A stretch of 64,000 bases of DNA, taken from assembly GCF_014595955.1 (NCBI RefSeq), contig NZ_JABVCF010000001.1:124001-188000 (forward strand). Direction: 5' to 3'. Under the pieces are notes generated by a model that was not told where the DNA came from, searched no databases, and was given only the letters and a program-made list of their open reading frames with translations. The position numbers and the translations under genes are program-made. Below, piece after piece: positions 18,312 to 26,933 of this stretch; the first letter of the stretch is position 1, and every line of letters starts with the position of its first letter. Source of the stretch: Pseudaminobacter soli (ex Zhang et al. 2022) (GTDB taxonomy: Bacteria > Pseudomonadota > Alphaproteobacteria > Rhizobiales > Rhizobiaceae).

Positions 18312-18353
18312 GCATGATCCCGAGAAGTTGCAGCATTTCGGATAAGATCATGC
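18312..18353. repeat. Rhizobial-type intergenic palindrome (degenerate)
   Basis: GCATGATCCCGAGAAG at 18312 and GATAAGATCATGC ending at 18353 bound an imperfect hairpin with perfect 8-bp outer arms (GCATGATC/GATCATGC). The wording CATGATCCCGA(A/G)AAG...GATCATG is that of a very common small intergenic repeat in rhizobial genomes. Function is uncertain; a transcript-end or mRNA-stability role is usual for such elements. Confidence 0.7.
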
Positions 18354-18458
18354 GGCAAAAACGATACAGCAGCGGATCGGTTCCGAATGCCGCCGGTGTT
18401 CGAGGCACCTCAAGCGTCAATTGTTAGACTATGCGAAACACCCTTGGAGATTGGAGAA

Positions 18459-18895
18459 ATGGCGCTCAAGCGAATGGATAACGTAGGAATCGTCGTCGAA
18501 GACCTTGGAGGCGCGATTGATTTCTTTAGCGAACTCGGCCTCGAGCTCGAAGGGCGGGCCACGATCGAAGGAGAATGGGCCAGACGTGTCACTGGACTGG
18601 GCGATCAGCGTGTCGAGATTGCCATGATGCGCACACCGGACGGCCACAGCCGGCTCGAGCTCTCCCGCTTCCTCGCGCCGCCTGTCGTCGCAGATCACCG
18701 GAACGCCCCGGTCAACGCCTTAGGCTACCTCCGCGTCATGTTCGCTGTGGATGACATCGATGAGACGCTTGAAAGGCTCCGCACGCGCGGCTCGCAGCTC
18801 GTAGGCGAAGTAGTCCAGTATAAAGACGCGTATCGGCTCTGCTACATCCGCGGGCCTGAGGGCTTCTCATCGGACTCGCCCAAGAACTCAACTGA
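18459..18895 (+). pseudogene. VOC/glyoxalase-family protein with a C-terminal frameshift
   Basis: The reading frame from ATG 18459 (GGAGAA upstream) encodes a vicinal-oxygen-chelate protein: VGIVVEDLGGAIDFFSELGLELEG, a second half FAVDDIDETLERLRTRG and the terminal YIRGPEG. After GPEG, near 18862, one base is missing. In the shifted frame the text reads LIGLAQELN then stop at 18895, exactly the family ending (GPEGI-L-I-G-L-A-x-x-L). As it stands translation runs on to 18983 with an unrelated tail that overlaps the 3' end of the lrp gene. Only the last ten residues are altered, so activity may survive. Confidence 0.85.
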
Positions 18896-18915
18896 GCGTC
18901 ATTGTCAAACGGACT

Positions 18916-19404
18916 CTAAGCAGTCGCCGCACTTTCCTTATCGAGCACCATGTAGTCGAGCGGCAGCTCCGTCGTGTACTTGATCTGCTCCATCGCGAAG
19001 GCCGAGGACACGTCGCGGATTTCGATCTTGGCGATCAGCCGCTTGTAGAAGGCATCATAGGCAGCGATGTCGGGCACCACCACGCGCAGCAGGTAATCCA
19101 CGTCGCCGCTCATTCGATAGAACTCGATCACCTCGGGGAATTCCTGGATCACCTCCGAGAACCGCCGAAGCCATTCGTGGCTGTGCGAATTAGTGCGGAT
19201 CGACACGAAGACAGTGACCCGCGTATTGATCTTGACCGGGTCGAGGATTGCGACGCGCTTGCGGATCACGCCCTCCTCCTCCAGCTTCTGGATGCGCCGC
19301 CAGCAAGGAGTGGTCGAGAGCCCGACCTTCTTCGCGACATCTGCCACCGCAAGCGTTGAATCTTCCTGCAGCAGGCGAAGGATTTTCCGATCGAGGCGGT
19401 CCAT
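18916..19404 (-). CDS. Lrp/AsnC family transcriptional regulator
   Basis: A 162-residue feast/famine regulator. The N-terminal helix-turn-helix is LDRKILRLLQEDSTLAVADVAKKVGLSTTPCWRRIQKLEEEGVI, followed by the RAM ligand domain (VFVSIRTNSHSHEWLRRFSEVIQEFPEVIEFYRMSGDVDYLLRVVVPDI). It probably binds an amino acid and acts as octamers on promoter DNA. I chose ATG 19404 because the upstream 13 codons would be made of a DNA direct repeat that looks like an operator. The VOC pseudogene tail overlaps its 3' end. Confidence 0.92.
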   Translation of the reverse strand: MDRLDRKILRLLQEDSTLAVADVAKKVGLSTTPCWRRIQKLEEEGVIRKRVAILDPVKINTRVTVFVSIRTNSHSHEWLRRFSEVIQEFPEVIEFYRMSGDVDYLLRVVVPDIAAYDAFYKRLIAKIEIRDVSSAFAMEQIKYTTELPLDYMVLDKESAATA

Positions 19405-19410
19405 AAGATA

Positions 19411-19435
19411 CTCCGGAGAAAAATATTCCGGAGAA
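19411..19435. promoter_or_regulatory. Direct repeat TCCGGAGAA upstream of the lrp gene
   Basis: TCCGGAGAA occurs at 19412-19420 and again at 19427-19435, fifteen bases apart, and each copy holds the palindrome TCCGGA. It lies 8-31 bases in front of the chosen lrp start. This fits an autoregulatory operator for an Lrp-type multimer. If the start were at 19443 the repeat would be coding (SPEYFSPEYL). Confidence 0.5.
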
Positions 19436-19514
19436 CCTATCATTCAGGGAACCTACTACAAGCTAGAAACTTTGCGCCGCGGCGCAGTTGCGCAGAATCG
19501 CATTCCTTAATGGA

Positions 19515-20132
19515 TCAACAAAGCCGAAGCGCGATTTCGGCTTTCAGACGCGGGAGCAAATCCGCCTCGAACCAGGGATTGCGCTTCAACCAGCCGGTAT
19601 TGCGCCAAGACGGATGCGGGAGCGGGACAATCTTGACGCCCTCGCCTGCTTCGAGGATCTCGCGCCAGCGCATCACCGTCTCGGTGAGCGACCCCGCTCG
19701 CCGGCTTCCGAGATGCCAGGCCTGGGCGTGCTGCCCGATCGCCAGCACGAGGTCCACCTGCGGCATCAAATCGACCAGGGTTTTGCGCCACGCGGGGGCG
19801 CACTCCCGCCTCGGCGGTAGATCGGCACCGCGCGCGTCCTGTCCGGGGAAGCAGAAGCCCATCGCCGCAATCGCGAAATTTCGCGGATCATAGAACTGGT
19901 ACCGGCTCACGCCCAGCCAGTCGCGAAGACGGTCGCCGGAGGCGTCGTCGAAAGAAATCCCGCTAGCATGAACCTTAGTGCCCGGCGCCTGTCCGGCAAT
20001 AAGGATGCGCGCCGTGCGCGAGGGTGCCACCACGGGGCGCGGCTCGTGCGGCAGCGCGCGTCCGACCGGAGTGTCCGCACAGATGCGGCAGGCCCGGATC
20101 CGGGCTGCCAGGCGTTCGAGTTCGTCGCTCAC
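19515..20132 (-). CDS. Uracil-DNA glycosylase-family protein
   Basis: A 205-residue protein of the uracil-DNA glycosylase superfamily. The motif 1 equivalent is ILIAGQAPGTKVHASG, and the C-terminal DNA-minor-groove loop is PLPHPSWRNTGW; LVLAIGQHAQAWH is the central strand and helix. Only two N-terminal cysteines (CRIC) are present, so a full 4Fe-4S site of family 4 is unlikely. I chose GTG 20132, which overlaps the GST stop by four bases (GTGA). It would excise damaged bases, but specificity is not clear. Confidence 0.85.
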   Translation of the reverse strand: MSDELERLAARIRACRICADTPVGRALPHEPRPVVAPSRTARILIAGQAPGTKVHASGISFDDASGDRLRDWLGVSRYQFYDPRNFAIAAMGFCFPGQDARGADLPPRRECAPAWRKTLVDLMPQVDLVLAIGQHAQAWHLGSRRAGSLTETVMRWREILEAGEGVKIVPLPHPSWRNTGWLKRNPWFEADLLPRLKAEIALRLC

Positions 20133-20740
20133 GCCGAGGCGCTCGGCCGCGCCTTCAGGGCCGCGTGCCAGCGTCCGAGATTGAGCAGTTCGTCGGGAAT
20201 GGCGATCCGCGCCGGCTTGCAGAAATCGAGCGCGATCATGCCAGTGATATCCGCGATGCTGAAGTCGTCGCCCGCAGCGAATTTGCTCGAGGCGAGATGC
20301 TCGTCCAGGACTCGCATGAACTCGACCGCCTTCGGCCGGTTGATCTCGCCCCACTCGGGAAGTTGCGGCACCTCCCAGCCCTTCATGGCTGGGTGGGTAT
20401 GCCGGAAGGCGAAGGAGACGGGCAGGAAAAGGTTGAGCTCGATCCGCCTTTGCCACATCTCGACCTTCGCCTTGCCGAGAGCGCCCGTTCCGAAAAGGGC
20501 CGGCTCCGGCTGCAGTTCCTCGAAATAGCGGCAGACCGCTACGGACTCGGTGAGGACGGTACCGTCGTCCAGTTCGAGCACGGGAAGGCGCTGCAAGGGG
20601 TTGCGCGCGGTGATCTCTTCGCTCTTGTGGCCGAGCGCACCCATGTCGACCGGCACGAGAGGCACCTCGATGCCCTTTTCGGCGAGAAAGACGCGCACCC
20701 GGCGCGGATTGGGCGCCCGGCCACCGTCATAGAGTTTCAT
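20129..20740 (-). CDS. Glutathione S-transferase family protein
   Basis: A 203-residue cytosolic GST. The thioredoxin-like N-domain begins MKLYDGGRAPNPRRVRVFLAEKGI and has the glutathione-binding RLPVLELDDGTVLTESVAVCRYF segment (cis-Pro and Ser). The helical C-domain has the capping motif FSIADIT. GGAGG precedes the ATG at 20740. Its stop overlaps the UDG-family start, so the two are cotranscribed. The electrophilic substrate is unknown. Confidence 0.93.
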   Translation of the reverse strand: MKLYDGGRAPNPRRVRVFLAEKGIEVPLVPVDMGALGHKSEEITARNPLQRLPVLELDDGTVLTESVAVCRYFEELQPEPALFGTGALGKAKVEMWQRRIELNLFLPVSFAFRHTHPAMKGWEVPQLPEWGEINRPKAVEFMRVLDEHLASSKFAAGDDFSIADITGMIALDFCKPARIAIPDELLNLGRWHAALKARPSASA

Positions 20741-20937
20741 CGGAACCTCCTGTGCTGCCGTCCCGCCTTCATATAGCCAGTTCAGCTCTGTCCTACCAAG
20801 CGTGGGCAGAGAGACCTGCCTCAAGGAATTCCGCCAAGTAGGTGAACGGAATGCGCCCAAAACCCCGCTTGACCAAGAGTCCATTAATCATTGCCGACTA
20901 GCGTTCTAGTTGAACCCAGCCGCAGATTGACATCGGA

Positions 20938-22464
20938 ATGCCGGCCACATTCAGCCAATTGGCAGACAAGAACATTGTGGATCGGCGCAAACCTCATCGC
21001 AACACGGAGGTAGCGCAGACGGTCCGGCGTGCGCGCGACCGGCTCGCCCAGCAACCTGGCAGCATCGGCTACGACCGGGAACTGCTGAAGCTCCACGCCA
21101 CCTCGATCATTTCGGCGGCGACCGCAATCCCGCTTCTCGTCTGTCTGATCGCCCTTGGCGGGGTGCTCGCCGGGATGAGCGTGACGATCGCGCTATGGGC
21201 CGCCCTGACGGTCACCTGCTATGCCGGCCTCGTGCTCGTCGCCAAACGCGCAGAAAAGACACCGGTCGACAAACTGGACGTCTCCCGCACGACCCATGCC
21301 TTCCTGATAGGCCATTTCGCCGCGGGCCTGGGCTGGGCATATCTTGCCGCGCTGCGATGCGACGAGTGCAGTGTCGAGCAGTTCCCGGTTCTCAAGGCGG
21401 TGCTGCTCCTGCTGGCGATGGCGGCCAGCGCGCTCATCGCGGCATCGTTGCGCGGGGCGCTGGTGGCCACCTTCGCACTCCCGATAGCAGTCTATGCCGC
21501 GTTCGGGGCCAACCTGCTGCAGCCCGTCGAAGCTACGATGGCGGCGCTGCTCGTGATCGCCCTGCCCTTCTTCTATTACATTTCCAGCCACATCCACCGC
21601 TCGTCGTTGATGCTTCTGTCCTTCCGCACCGAGAAGGACGCGCTGATTGCCGAACTTGAGACGGCGAAGTCGATGTCGGACGAGGCCCGCCGCCGGGCCG
21701 AGGAGGCGAACCTTGCCAAGTCGCGCTTCCTCGCCTCGATGAGCCACGAACTGCGCACGCCGCTTAACGCCATCCTCGGCTTCTCGGAGGTGATGGGCAA
21801 TGAAGTGCTCGGACCGATGAGCAACACGACCTATCGCGACTACGCGCACGACATCCATTCCTCGGGCCAACATCTGCTTCAACTGATCAATGAGATCCTC
21901 GACCTGTCGCGCATCGAAGCCGGCCGCTACCAACTCAACGTCGAGCCGCTGTCGCTGGTGCACGTGGTCGAGGATTGCTGCCACATGATGACGCTGCGGG
22001 CCCGCAGCAAGGATCTCAGCATCATCGAGGAGTTCGAACAGGGCATGCCGCGGCTGCTCGCCGACGAGCGGGCGGTGCGGCAGATCGCCCTCAATCTCCT
22101 GTCCAACGCAGTCAAGTTCACCTCGCAGGCCGGAGAGGTCCGCGTACGGGTCGGCTGGACCGTTGGCGGAGGACAGTACCTGTCGATCAAGGACAACGGT
22201 CCGGGAATCGCCGAGGACGAGATTCCGGTAATTCTTTCCGCCTTCGGTCAGGGCTCCATCGCCATCAAGAGCGCCGAACAGGGAACCGGACTGGGCCTGC
22301 CCATCGTCCAGGGCTTGATCTCGCTTCATGGCGGAAGCTTCGACATAAGATCCAAGCTGCGCGAGGGAACTGAAGTGATCGTGACCTTCCCCGCCTCGCG
22401 CGTCTTGGAGCAGTTGCCGGCTCTGCCGACGTCGGAAGTGGTGGCGACCGGGCGGAGACGGTAG
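20938..22464 (+). CDS. Membrane sensor histidine kinase (PleC/PdhS-type)
   Basis: A 508-residue orphan kinase. About six hydrophobic segments lie between residues 55 and 225, then a short coiled coil (EAKSMSDEARRRAEEANLAKSRF), a HisKA domain with MSHELRTPLNAILGFSEVMGNEVLGP and a HATPase domain (NLLSNAVKF, DNGPGIA, GTGLGLPIV). The insert after the H box is the one seen in PleC, DivJ and PdhS kinases that act on DivK in alphaproteobacterial cell-cycle control. A role in that network is inference. No response regulator is adjacent. It is divergent from the GST/UDG pair. Confidence 0.88.
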   Translation: MPATFSQLADKNIVDRRKPHRNTEVAQTVRRARDRLAQQPGSIGYDRELLKLHATSIISAATAIPLLVCLIALGGVLAGMSVTIALWAALTVTCYAGLVLVAKRAEKTPVDKLDVSRTTHAFLIGHFAAGLGWAYLAALRCDECSVEQFPVLKAVLLLLAMAASALIAASLRGALVATFALPIAVYAAFGANLLQPVEATMAALLVIALPFFYYISSHIHRSSLMLLSFRTEKDALIAELETAKSMSDEARRRAEEANLAKSRFLASMSHELRTPLNAILGFSEVMGNEVLGPMSNTTYRDYAHDIHSSGQHLLQLINEILDLSRIEAGRYQLNVEPLSLVHVVEDCCHMMTLRARSKDLSIIEEFEQGMPRLLADERAVRQIALNLLSNAVKFTSQAGEVRVRVGWTVGGGQYLSIKDNGPGIAEDEIPVILSAFGQGSIAIKSAEQGTGLGLPIVQGLISLHGGSFDIRSKLREGTEVIVTFPASRVLEQLPALPTSEVVATGRRR

Positions 22465-22612
22465 GCCGAGTTCAAGTTCAGTACTATGACGATAGTTGAT
22501 CCGATTCCCCAACCCACAGATCGCCGCATACCTCTTTTCTAGTTGACATAGTTTCACGTCCACTTTTGGCTTATATCCATAGTGATACGCCAGAAGGGGG
22601 AGGCTTAGAGCA

Positions 22613-23788
22613 TTGCTCGACCAGCTTGATCAACTAATTCGCGAGAGCCATCTAGACCAGCGCACACTCGCCCTATTGAGCTATGAGCTACATTGGGCGT
22701 CGCGAAACGACTGCGCTGGAACCGTGAACCTCATTAAGCAGCATCTTGGTGGACAAAGGGGTTCTTTAACGCCCGCGGGTCAGCGCCTAGCGCTGCAACT
22801 TCTTGACACGACCTGGAGAGGCGCACGCAATGACCCTCGGCGCCGAGAAGCAGTAGCAGCCGAGCGTGATTGGCTAGCAAACCGATTTGGCGAACTGCCT
22901 GCGGTTCTTCTCTACCGCGGAGCAGAGGCCATGCTTTCCGGTCAGCGTGCCGATGCTTTTGCGTTCTATATGCAAGCGGCAAACGAGGCGGGAGAGAGCG
23001 GACTTTCACGAATGTACGTAGGTGCATATTCTGTACGCAGCACCGATGTGCGTGACTGGACGGAAGGGGGGCCAAAAAAGCCAATAGGATGTCAAAAGCA
23101 GATCTCATGGCTTTGTAAGCCACTCGAGAAGGGAAAAATATGTGTCCTTGTTGCTGCTGATGACGCGTATTTCCAGAAATTCGGAAGGCTCCTATACGAA
23201 AATTTGCGGAGTTTGGACCGATCTAGCCAAATTCACTTTCACATCATCAATTGGTCGGACGACTGCCTGAGAGTTTTGCCCGGCAACGACCGTCGCCTTT
23301 CGATTTCCCATGAGATATATCGATATGTCCGGGACTACACCTATTTCGCGGCTGCAAGGTTCTTTCGTGCCCTTGAGATCATGAATCACCTGAATGTGCC
23401 GCTGTATATCACCGACATTGACAACAAGTTTCGAGCCTCGGCCTCAGACATATTCGAAGAACTCCGGGACCACGATGCGGGCTTTCGGTTTCAGGAGAAT
23501 GGTTATTGGTTCCCGTGGTGGGGGCCGTCGGCCGGGAACACTTGGCTGAACTACAACGCTGAAGGGATGATTGCTGCCGAATGGCTTCGCGACTATGTCG
23601 GCTCTCGCTTCGTCGTAAACAAGCCTGCTCGAACTTGGTGGTTTGACCAACTCGCATTGAACGAAATTCAGAACCATGCCCGCAACTGCGGATATAGAAT
23701 CGCTGACCTCGGTCAGCCACATCTGGCTGTATCAGTGGCACGTCCTCGCTCAGAGATAACTGATCTAAAGAGTAAGAGACGGGCATAG
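22613..23788 (+). CDS. Glycosyltransferase-like protein with N-terminal helical domain
   Basis: A 391-residue protein I do not recognise by name. The first 165 residues look helical and repeat-like (RLALQLLDTTWRGARNDPRRREAVAAERDWLANRF). The second half resembles a GT-A nucleotide-sugar transferase: an opening strand GKICVLVAADDAYFQKFGRLLYENLRSLD, then a metal-binding DxD-type motif in YITDIDNKFRASA near residue 268. The start is TTG 22613 with GGGGGAGG upstream. The coding sequence is visibly richer in A and T than its neighbours and uses rarer codons, a sign of transfer. It may glycosylate a surface polymer. Confidence 0.55.
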   Translation: MLDQLDQLIRESHLDQRTLALLSYELHWASRNDCAGTVNLIKQHLGGQRGSLTPAGQRLALQLLDTTWRGARNDPRRREAVAAERDWLANRFGELPAVLLYRGAEAMLSGQRADAFAFYMQAANEAGESGLSRMYVGAYSVRSTDVRDWTEGGPKKPIGCQKQISWLCKPLEKGKICVLVAADDAYFQKFGRLLYENLRSLDRSSQIHFHIINWSDDCLRVLPGNDRRLSISHEIYRYVRDYTYFAAARFFRALEIMNHLNVPLYITDIDNKFRASASDIFEELRDHDAGFRFQENGYWFPWWGPSAGNTWLNYNAEGMIAAEWLRDYVGSRFVVNKPARTWWFDQLALNEIQNHARNCGYRIADLGQPHLAVSVARPRSEITDLKSKRRA

Positions 23789-23867
23789 GCGGACGTACCT
23801 ATTGCCCGCCATGGCCAAGCATCCGCTACTTCTCAGTCGCTCTGCCAGACGAGCGCTTAGTCAGTAG

Positions 23868-24869
23868 CTAAGTCGTGACCGGTCGCCATTCCGCTAGCGT
23901 TGTCGCGACCGAAGCCGCCGCCTTGACGATCCCGGCCGCGAGTGCCGCCGCCGTACCGTCTCCTGACGCGATTGCCACGCCGAGCAGCGGCGACAGACCC
24001 AATCTCGAAACAGCATCCGCAGTGCCGGGATCCACCGGCCGCTGCGCCACCATGCAATGGCTGACCGCGTCGGGGTTTACACCCCGCAGGACAGCCGCGG
24101 CGGCGATTGCTGCTGCTCCGTCGAGGATCACCGGAATGTGCTCTGTGCGCGCCGCGATGATGGCGCCCGCAATCGCCGCGAATTCGCGCCCGCCCAGCCG
24201 GCGCAGCACCTCCAGCGGATCGCCAAGCTGACCACGATGCGTGCTCAGCGCCCGGTCGACGATCTCGGCCTTGCGCGCAATCATTGCGACGTCAGTTCCC
24301 GAACCGGGTCCGACCCAGTCCTTCCCCGTCCCGCCGAAGAGCGCAGCGAACATGGCGGCCGCGACCGTCGAACTGCCGACGCCGAAATGGCCGATGCAGA
24401 GAAGATCCGTCCCGCCTGCCACCGCCTCCATGCCGAAGGCGATCGTGGCGGCGCAGCCGCGCTCATCCAAGGCAGCGTCGGTGGTAATGTCGGCCGTCGG
24501 CAGGTGCAGCGCCAGATCGAAGACCTTCAGGCCGATGTCGTAGGCGAGGCACACGCCGTTGATCGGCGCGCCGCCCGCCGCGCACAACTCGACCGCTCGC
24601 GCCGTCTCCTCGACCGCTCTTGGGGAAACTCCGTGCGTGGCCACTCCATGATTGCCGGCGAAGATCGCGGCGAGTGGCCGGCGCACGGCAGGAGCGCGCC
24701 CACTCCATCGTGCGAGCCACACTGCGATCTCCTCCAGACGGCCGAGGCTCCCGGACTGGCGCTTGGCCGCCGAAAAGATGGCGGCCACGTTCCCGGCCGC
24801 GACCTCGTCGCCGGCCGGCAAGGCCCGGAGCAGGCCGCGTATGTCGTCAAAGGGAAGTCCTGAAACCAT
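23868..24869 (-). CDS. cobT: Nicotinate-nucleotide--dimethylbenzimidazole phosphoribosyltransferase
   Basis: A 333-residue enzyme of the cobalamin lower-ligand pathway that makes alpha-ribazole phosphate from nicotinate mononucleotide and dimethylbenzimidazole. Family signatures include KRQSGSLGRLEEIAVWLA near the start, IFAGNHGVA, the IGHFGVGSSTVAAAM region and DGAAAIAAAAVL. The C-terminal catalytic-glutamate position (normally E in GEGTGA) reads ASGDGTAAAL, with Asp instead of Glu. It is divergent from a DUF1289 gene. No cobalamin riboswitch is visible in the 123-base gap. Confidence 0.92.
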   Translation of the reverse strand: MVSGLPFDDIRGLLRALPAGDEVAAGNVAAIFSAAKRQSGSLGRLEEIAVWLARWSGRAPAVRRPLAAIFAGNHGVATHGVSPRAVEETARAVELCAAGGAPINGVCLAYDIGLKVFDLALHLPTADITTDAALDERGCAATIAFGMEAVAGGTDLLCIGHFGVGSSTVAAAMFAALFGGTGKDWVGPGSGTDVAMIARKAEIVDRALSTHRGQLGDPLEVLRRLGGREFAAIAGAIIAARTEHIPVILDGAAAIAAAAVLRGVNPDAVSHCMVAQRPVDPGTADAVSRLGLSPLLGVAIASGDGTAAALAAGIVKAAASVATTLAEWRPVTT

Positions 24870-24992
24870 GGCATATACTCGGGCAAATCATTGTCCCCGG
24901 ATTAGCCGTTGAGCCGGCATGGCACAATATCGCGCCCTTGCATCGGCCCTCCGCCTGTCCCATGTGCAGGGAACAAAGGATATCGGCCTGCC

Positions 24993-25220
24993 GTGATCGA
25001 ATCTCCCTGCATCCTCGTCTGCTCGATCGACCAGAAGACCGGCTATTGCTTCGGCTGCGGCCGCACGAGCGTCGAGATCGGCGCGTGGCTCACCATGACG
25101 CCGGAACAGCGGCGCGACGTGATGGCGGATCTTCCTGGTAGGCTGGAGACTGTCGAACGCCGCCCGCGCCGCGAGACGCGCCGCGCGCGTATGGCGCGTG
25201 AGCGCGATCAATCGGAGTAG
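24993..25220 (+). CDS. DUF1289 small cysteine-containing protein
   Basis: A 75-residue protein with the DUF1289 signature: ESPCILVCSIDQKTGYCFGCGRTSVEIGAW followed by MTPEQRRDVM. Four cysteines in the C-x3-C-x8-C-x2-C arrangement suggest a small metal or iron-sulphur site. The tail is highly basic. The start is GTG 24993 with AAAGGA upstream. It ends six bases before the aspartic protease gene, so they share a transcript, divergent from cobT. Confidence 0.88.
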   Translation: MIESPCILVCSIDQKTGYCFGCGRTSVEIGAWLTMTPEQRRDVMADLPGRLETVERRPRRETRRARMARERDQSE

Positions 25221-25226
25221 ACCGGC

Positions 25227-25928
25227 ATGGGTCGACTGGCCTTGGTACTGCTCATCATCGGCGGCGGGCTCGCGATCCTGTTCTACAACCACTCGGGCGG
25301 TAGTTCCTTTGGCCTGCGCAATGACGACTTCGCGGACCTCGTTTATTTGACAGCGTGGCTCGCCGTGCTGGGTTCGGGACTGCTGCTTACCCGACGCAGC
25401 CTCACCGGGTCGCTGCGCGCGCTGGCCATATGGCTGGCGATCCTTGCCGCTCTTGTTGCGGGCTATCAGTACCGATATGAGATGCAGGACGTGCTGTCCC
25501 GCATGTCCGCCGGACTGGTGCCCCCGAGCCCGCTTGCCCGGTTCGATGAGGAAGGCCGCGCGACCGTGATGATGGAGAAGCGGCCAAGCGGCCATTTCGA
25601 GATCCGCGGCGCGGTCGACGGGGTGCCTGTCCATTTCGTGGTCGATACCGGTGCGACGCGGACGGTGCTGACCGAGGACGACGCGCACCGGGCCGGCTTC
25701 GACGTCAACGGACTATCCTTCACCATACCCGTATCCACGGCCAACGGCACGGCGCTTGCGGCCAGCGCGCGGGCCAAGGAAATCATCATTGGCGATATCG
25801 TCCGCCGCAATCAGACCGTGCTTGTGGCCGCCGATGGCAGTCTGGGGCAGAGCCTGCTCGGGATGAACTTCATCTCAAGCCTGTCGGGTTTCGACATGCG
25901 CGGAGATCGCCTGATCCTGCGGGACTGA
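25227..25928 (+). CDS. Membrane-anchored retropepsin-like aspartic protease
   Basis: A 233-residue inner-membrane protein. Three hydrophobic helices (residues 3-20, 36-54 and 64-82) lead to a single periplasmic or cytoplasmic retropepsin-like domain. The active-site triad is VDTGATRTVL (residue near 138), and the fold continues to SLLGMNFISSLSGFDMRGDRLIL, the clan AA family ending typical of rhizobia. Such proteases work as dimers. Its TGA stop abuts the complementary stop of dusA with no base between. Confidence 0.9.
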   Translation: MGRLALVLLIIGGGLAILFYNHSGGSSFGLRNDDFADLVYLTAWLAVLGSGLLLTRRSLTGSLRALAIWLAILAALVAGYQYRYEMQDVLSRMSAGLVPPSPLARFDEEGRATVMMEKRPSGHFEIRGAVDGVPVHFVVDTGATRTVLTEDDAHRAGFDVNGLSFTIPVSTANGTALAASARAKEIIIGDIVRRNQTVLVAADGSLGQSLLGMNFISSLSGFDMRGDRLILRD

Positions 25929-26933
25929 TCAGGCGGCTTTTCGCGACAGTTCCGCGTCGACGGCGGCGAACGCCTCTCGGAGAACCTCCGACCCGGCGCC
26001 AGGCCGGCTGGCCTCGGTGGAAAGGATCTGCCGGAACCGGCGAGCACCCGCTTCGCCGTGGAACAGCCCGACCATGTGCCTCGCGATGTGGGACAGGCGC
26101 CCTCCCCGCGCGATATGGCGGTCGGCATAGGCGCACATCATTTCCAGAAGCTCGGCCGGCCGGATCGGCTCGTCGGTCGAGCCGAGCAGCCCGTCCGCTC
26201 CAAGCAGCACTGCCGGCGTATGATAGGCGGCGCGGCCGAGCATGGCGCCGTCGACATGGCGGAGGTGTTCCTCGGCCTCGGCGAGCGACTGGATCCCGCC
26301 ATTGATGCCGATGTATTTTTCAGGCAGCCGCTGCTTCAGCCGGTAGACGCGCCCATAATCGAGCGGCGGAATCTCCCGGTTCTCGCGCGGGCTGAGGCCC
26401 TGCAGCCAGGCCTTTCGCGCATGCACCCAGAGCGCGTCTGCGCCCTCGGCGAAAACCGCGTCGGCGAGCGCATCGAGAGCCGGTTCGGGATCCTGATCGT
26501 CGACGCCGATGCGGCACTTCACCGTGACCGGCACCTTCACCGCACCCTTCATGGCCTTTACGCACTCGGCGACGAGGCCCGGCGCAAGCATCAGGCAGGC
26601 ACCGAACGTACCCGACTGCACGCGGTCGGAGGGACAGCCGCAGTTGAGATTGATCTCGTCATAGCCGAACGCCTCGCCGATCCGCGCGGCTTCGGCGAGT
26701 TTGGCCGGATCCGAGCCGCCGAGTTGCAAGGCGACCGGATGCTCGACCGGATCGAAACCGAGAAGCCGGTCGCGATCGCCGTGCATCGCAGCATCGGCCA
26801 CGATCATCTCGGTGTAAAGCAGCGCCCGCTGGGTCAACTGGCGGTGGAAAAACCGGCAATGCCGGTCCGTCCAGTCCATCATCGGCGCGACGGCTAAAAT
26901 AGGGGTCTTGTAGATCAAGGGTTTCGGCTGCAT
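25929..26933 (-). CDS. dusA: tRNA-dihydrouridine(20/20a) synthase DusA
   Basis: A 334-residue FMN enzyme that reduces uridine 20 and 20a of tRNA. The FMN-barrel start is ILAVAPMMDWTDRHCR, with the DusA-specific YTEMI. The active-site Cys is in INLNCGCPSDRVQSG, with GACLMLAPGLVAECV and the VTVKCRIGVDD motif following. INGGIQSL is the phosphate loop. The length is normal. It converges with the aspartic protease gene. Confidence 0.96.
   Translation of the reverse strand: MQPKPLIYKTPILAVAPMMDWTDRHCRFFHRQLTQRALLYTEMIVADAAMHGDRDRLLGFDPVEHPVALQLGGSDPAKLAEAARIGEAFGYDEINLNCGCPSDRVQSGTFGACLMLAPGLVAECVKAMKGAVKVPVTVKCRIGVDDQDPEPALDALADAVFAEGADALWVHARKAWLQGLSPRENREIPPLDYGRVYRLKQRLPEKYIGINGGIQSLAEAEEHLRHVDGAMLGRAAYHTPAVLLGADGLLGSTDEPIRPAELLEMMCAYADRHIARGGRLSHIARHMVGLFHGEAGARRFRQILSTEASRPGAGSEVLREAFAAVDAELSRKAA

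Noticed and set aside
22613-23788. Possible prophage or IS cargo at the AT-richer gene
   Set aside because: I found no integrase, transposase, terminal repeats or tRNA next to it.
24870-24992. Cobalamin riboswitch before cobT
   Set aside because: The gap is only 123 bases and has no B12-box-like sequence or long structured region.
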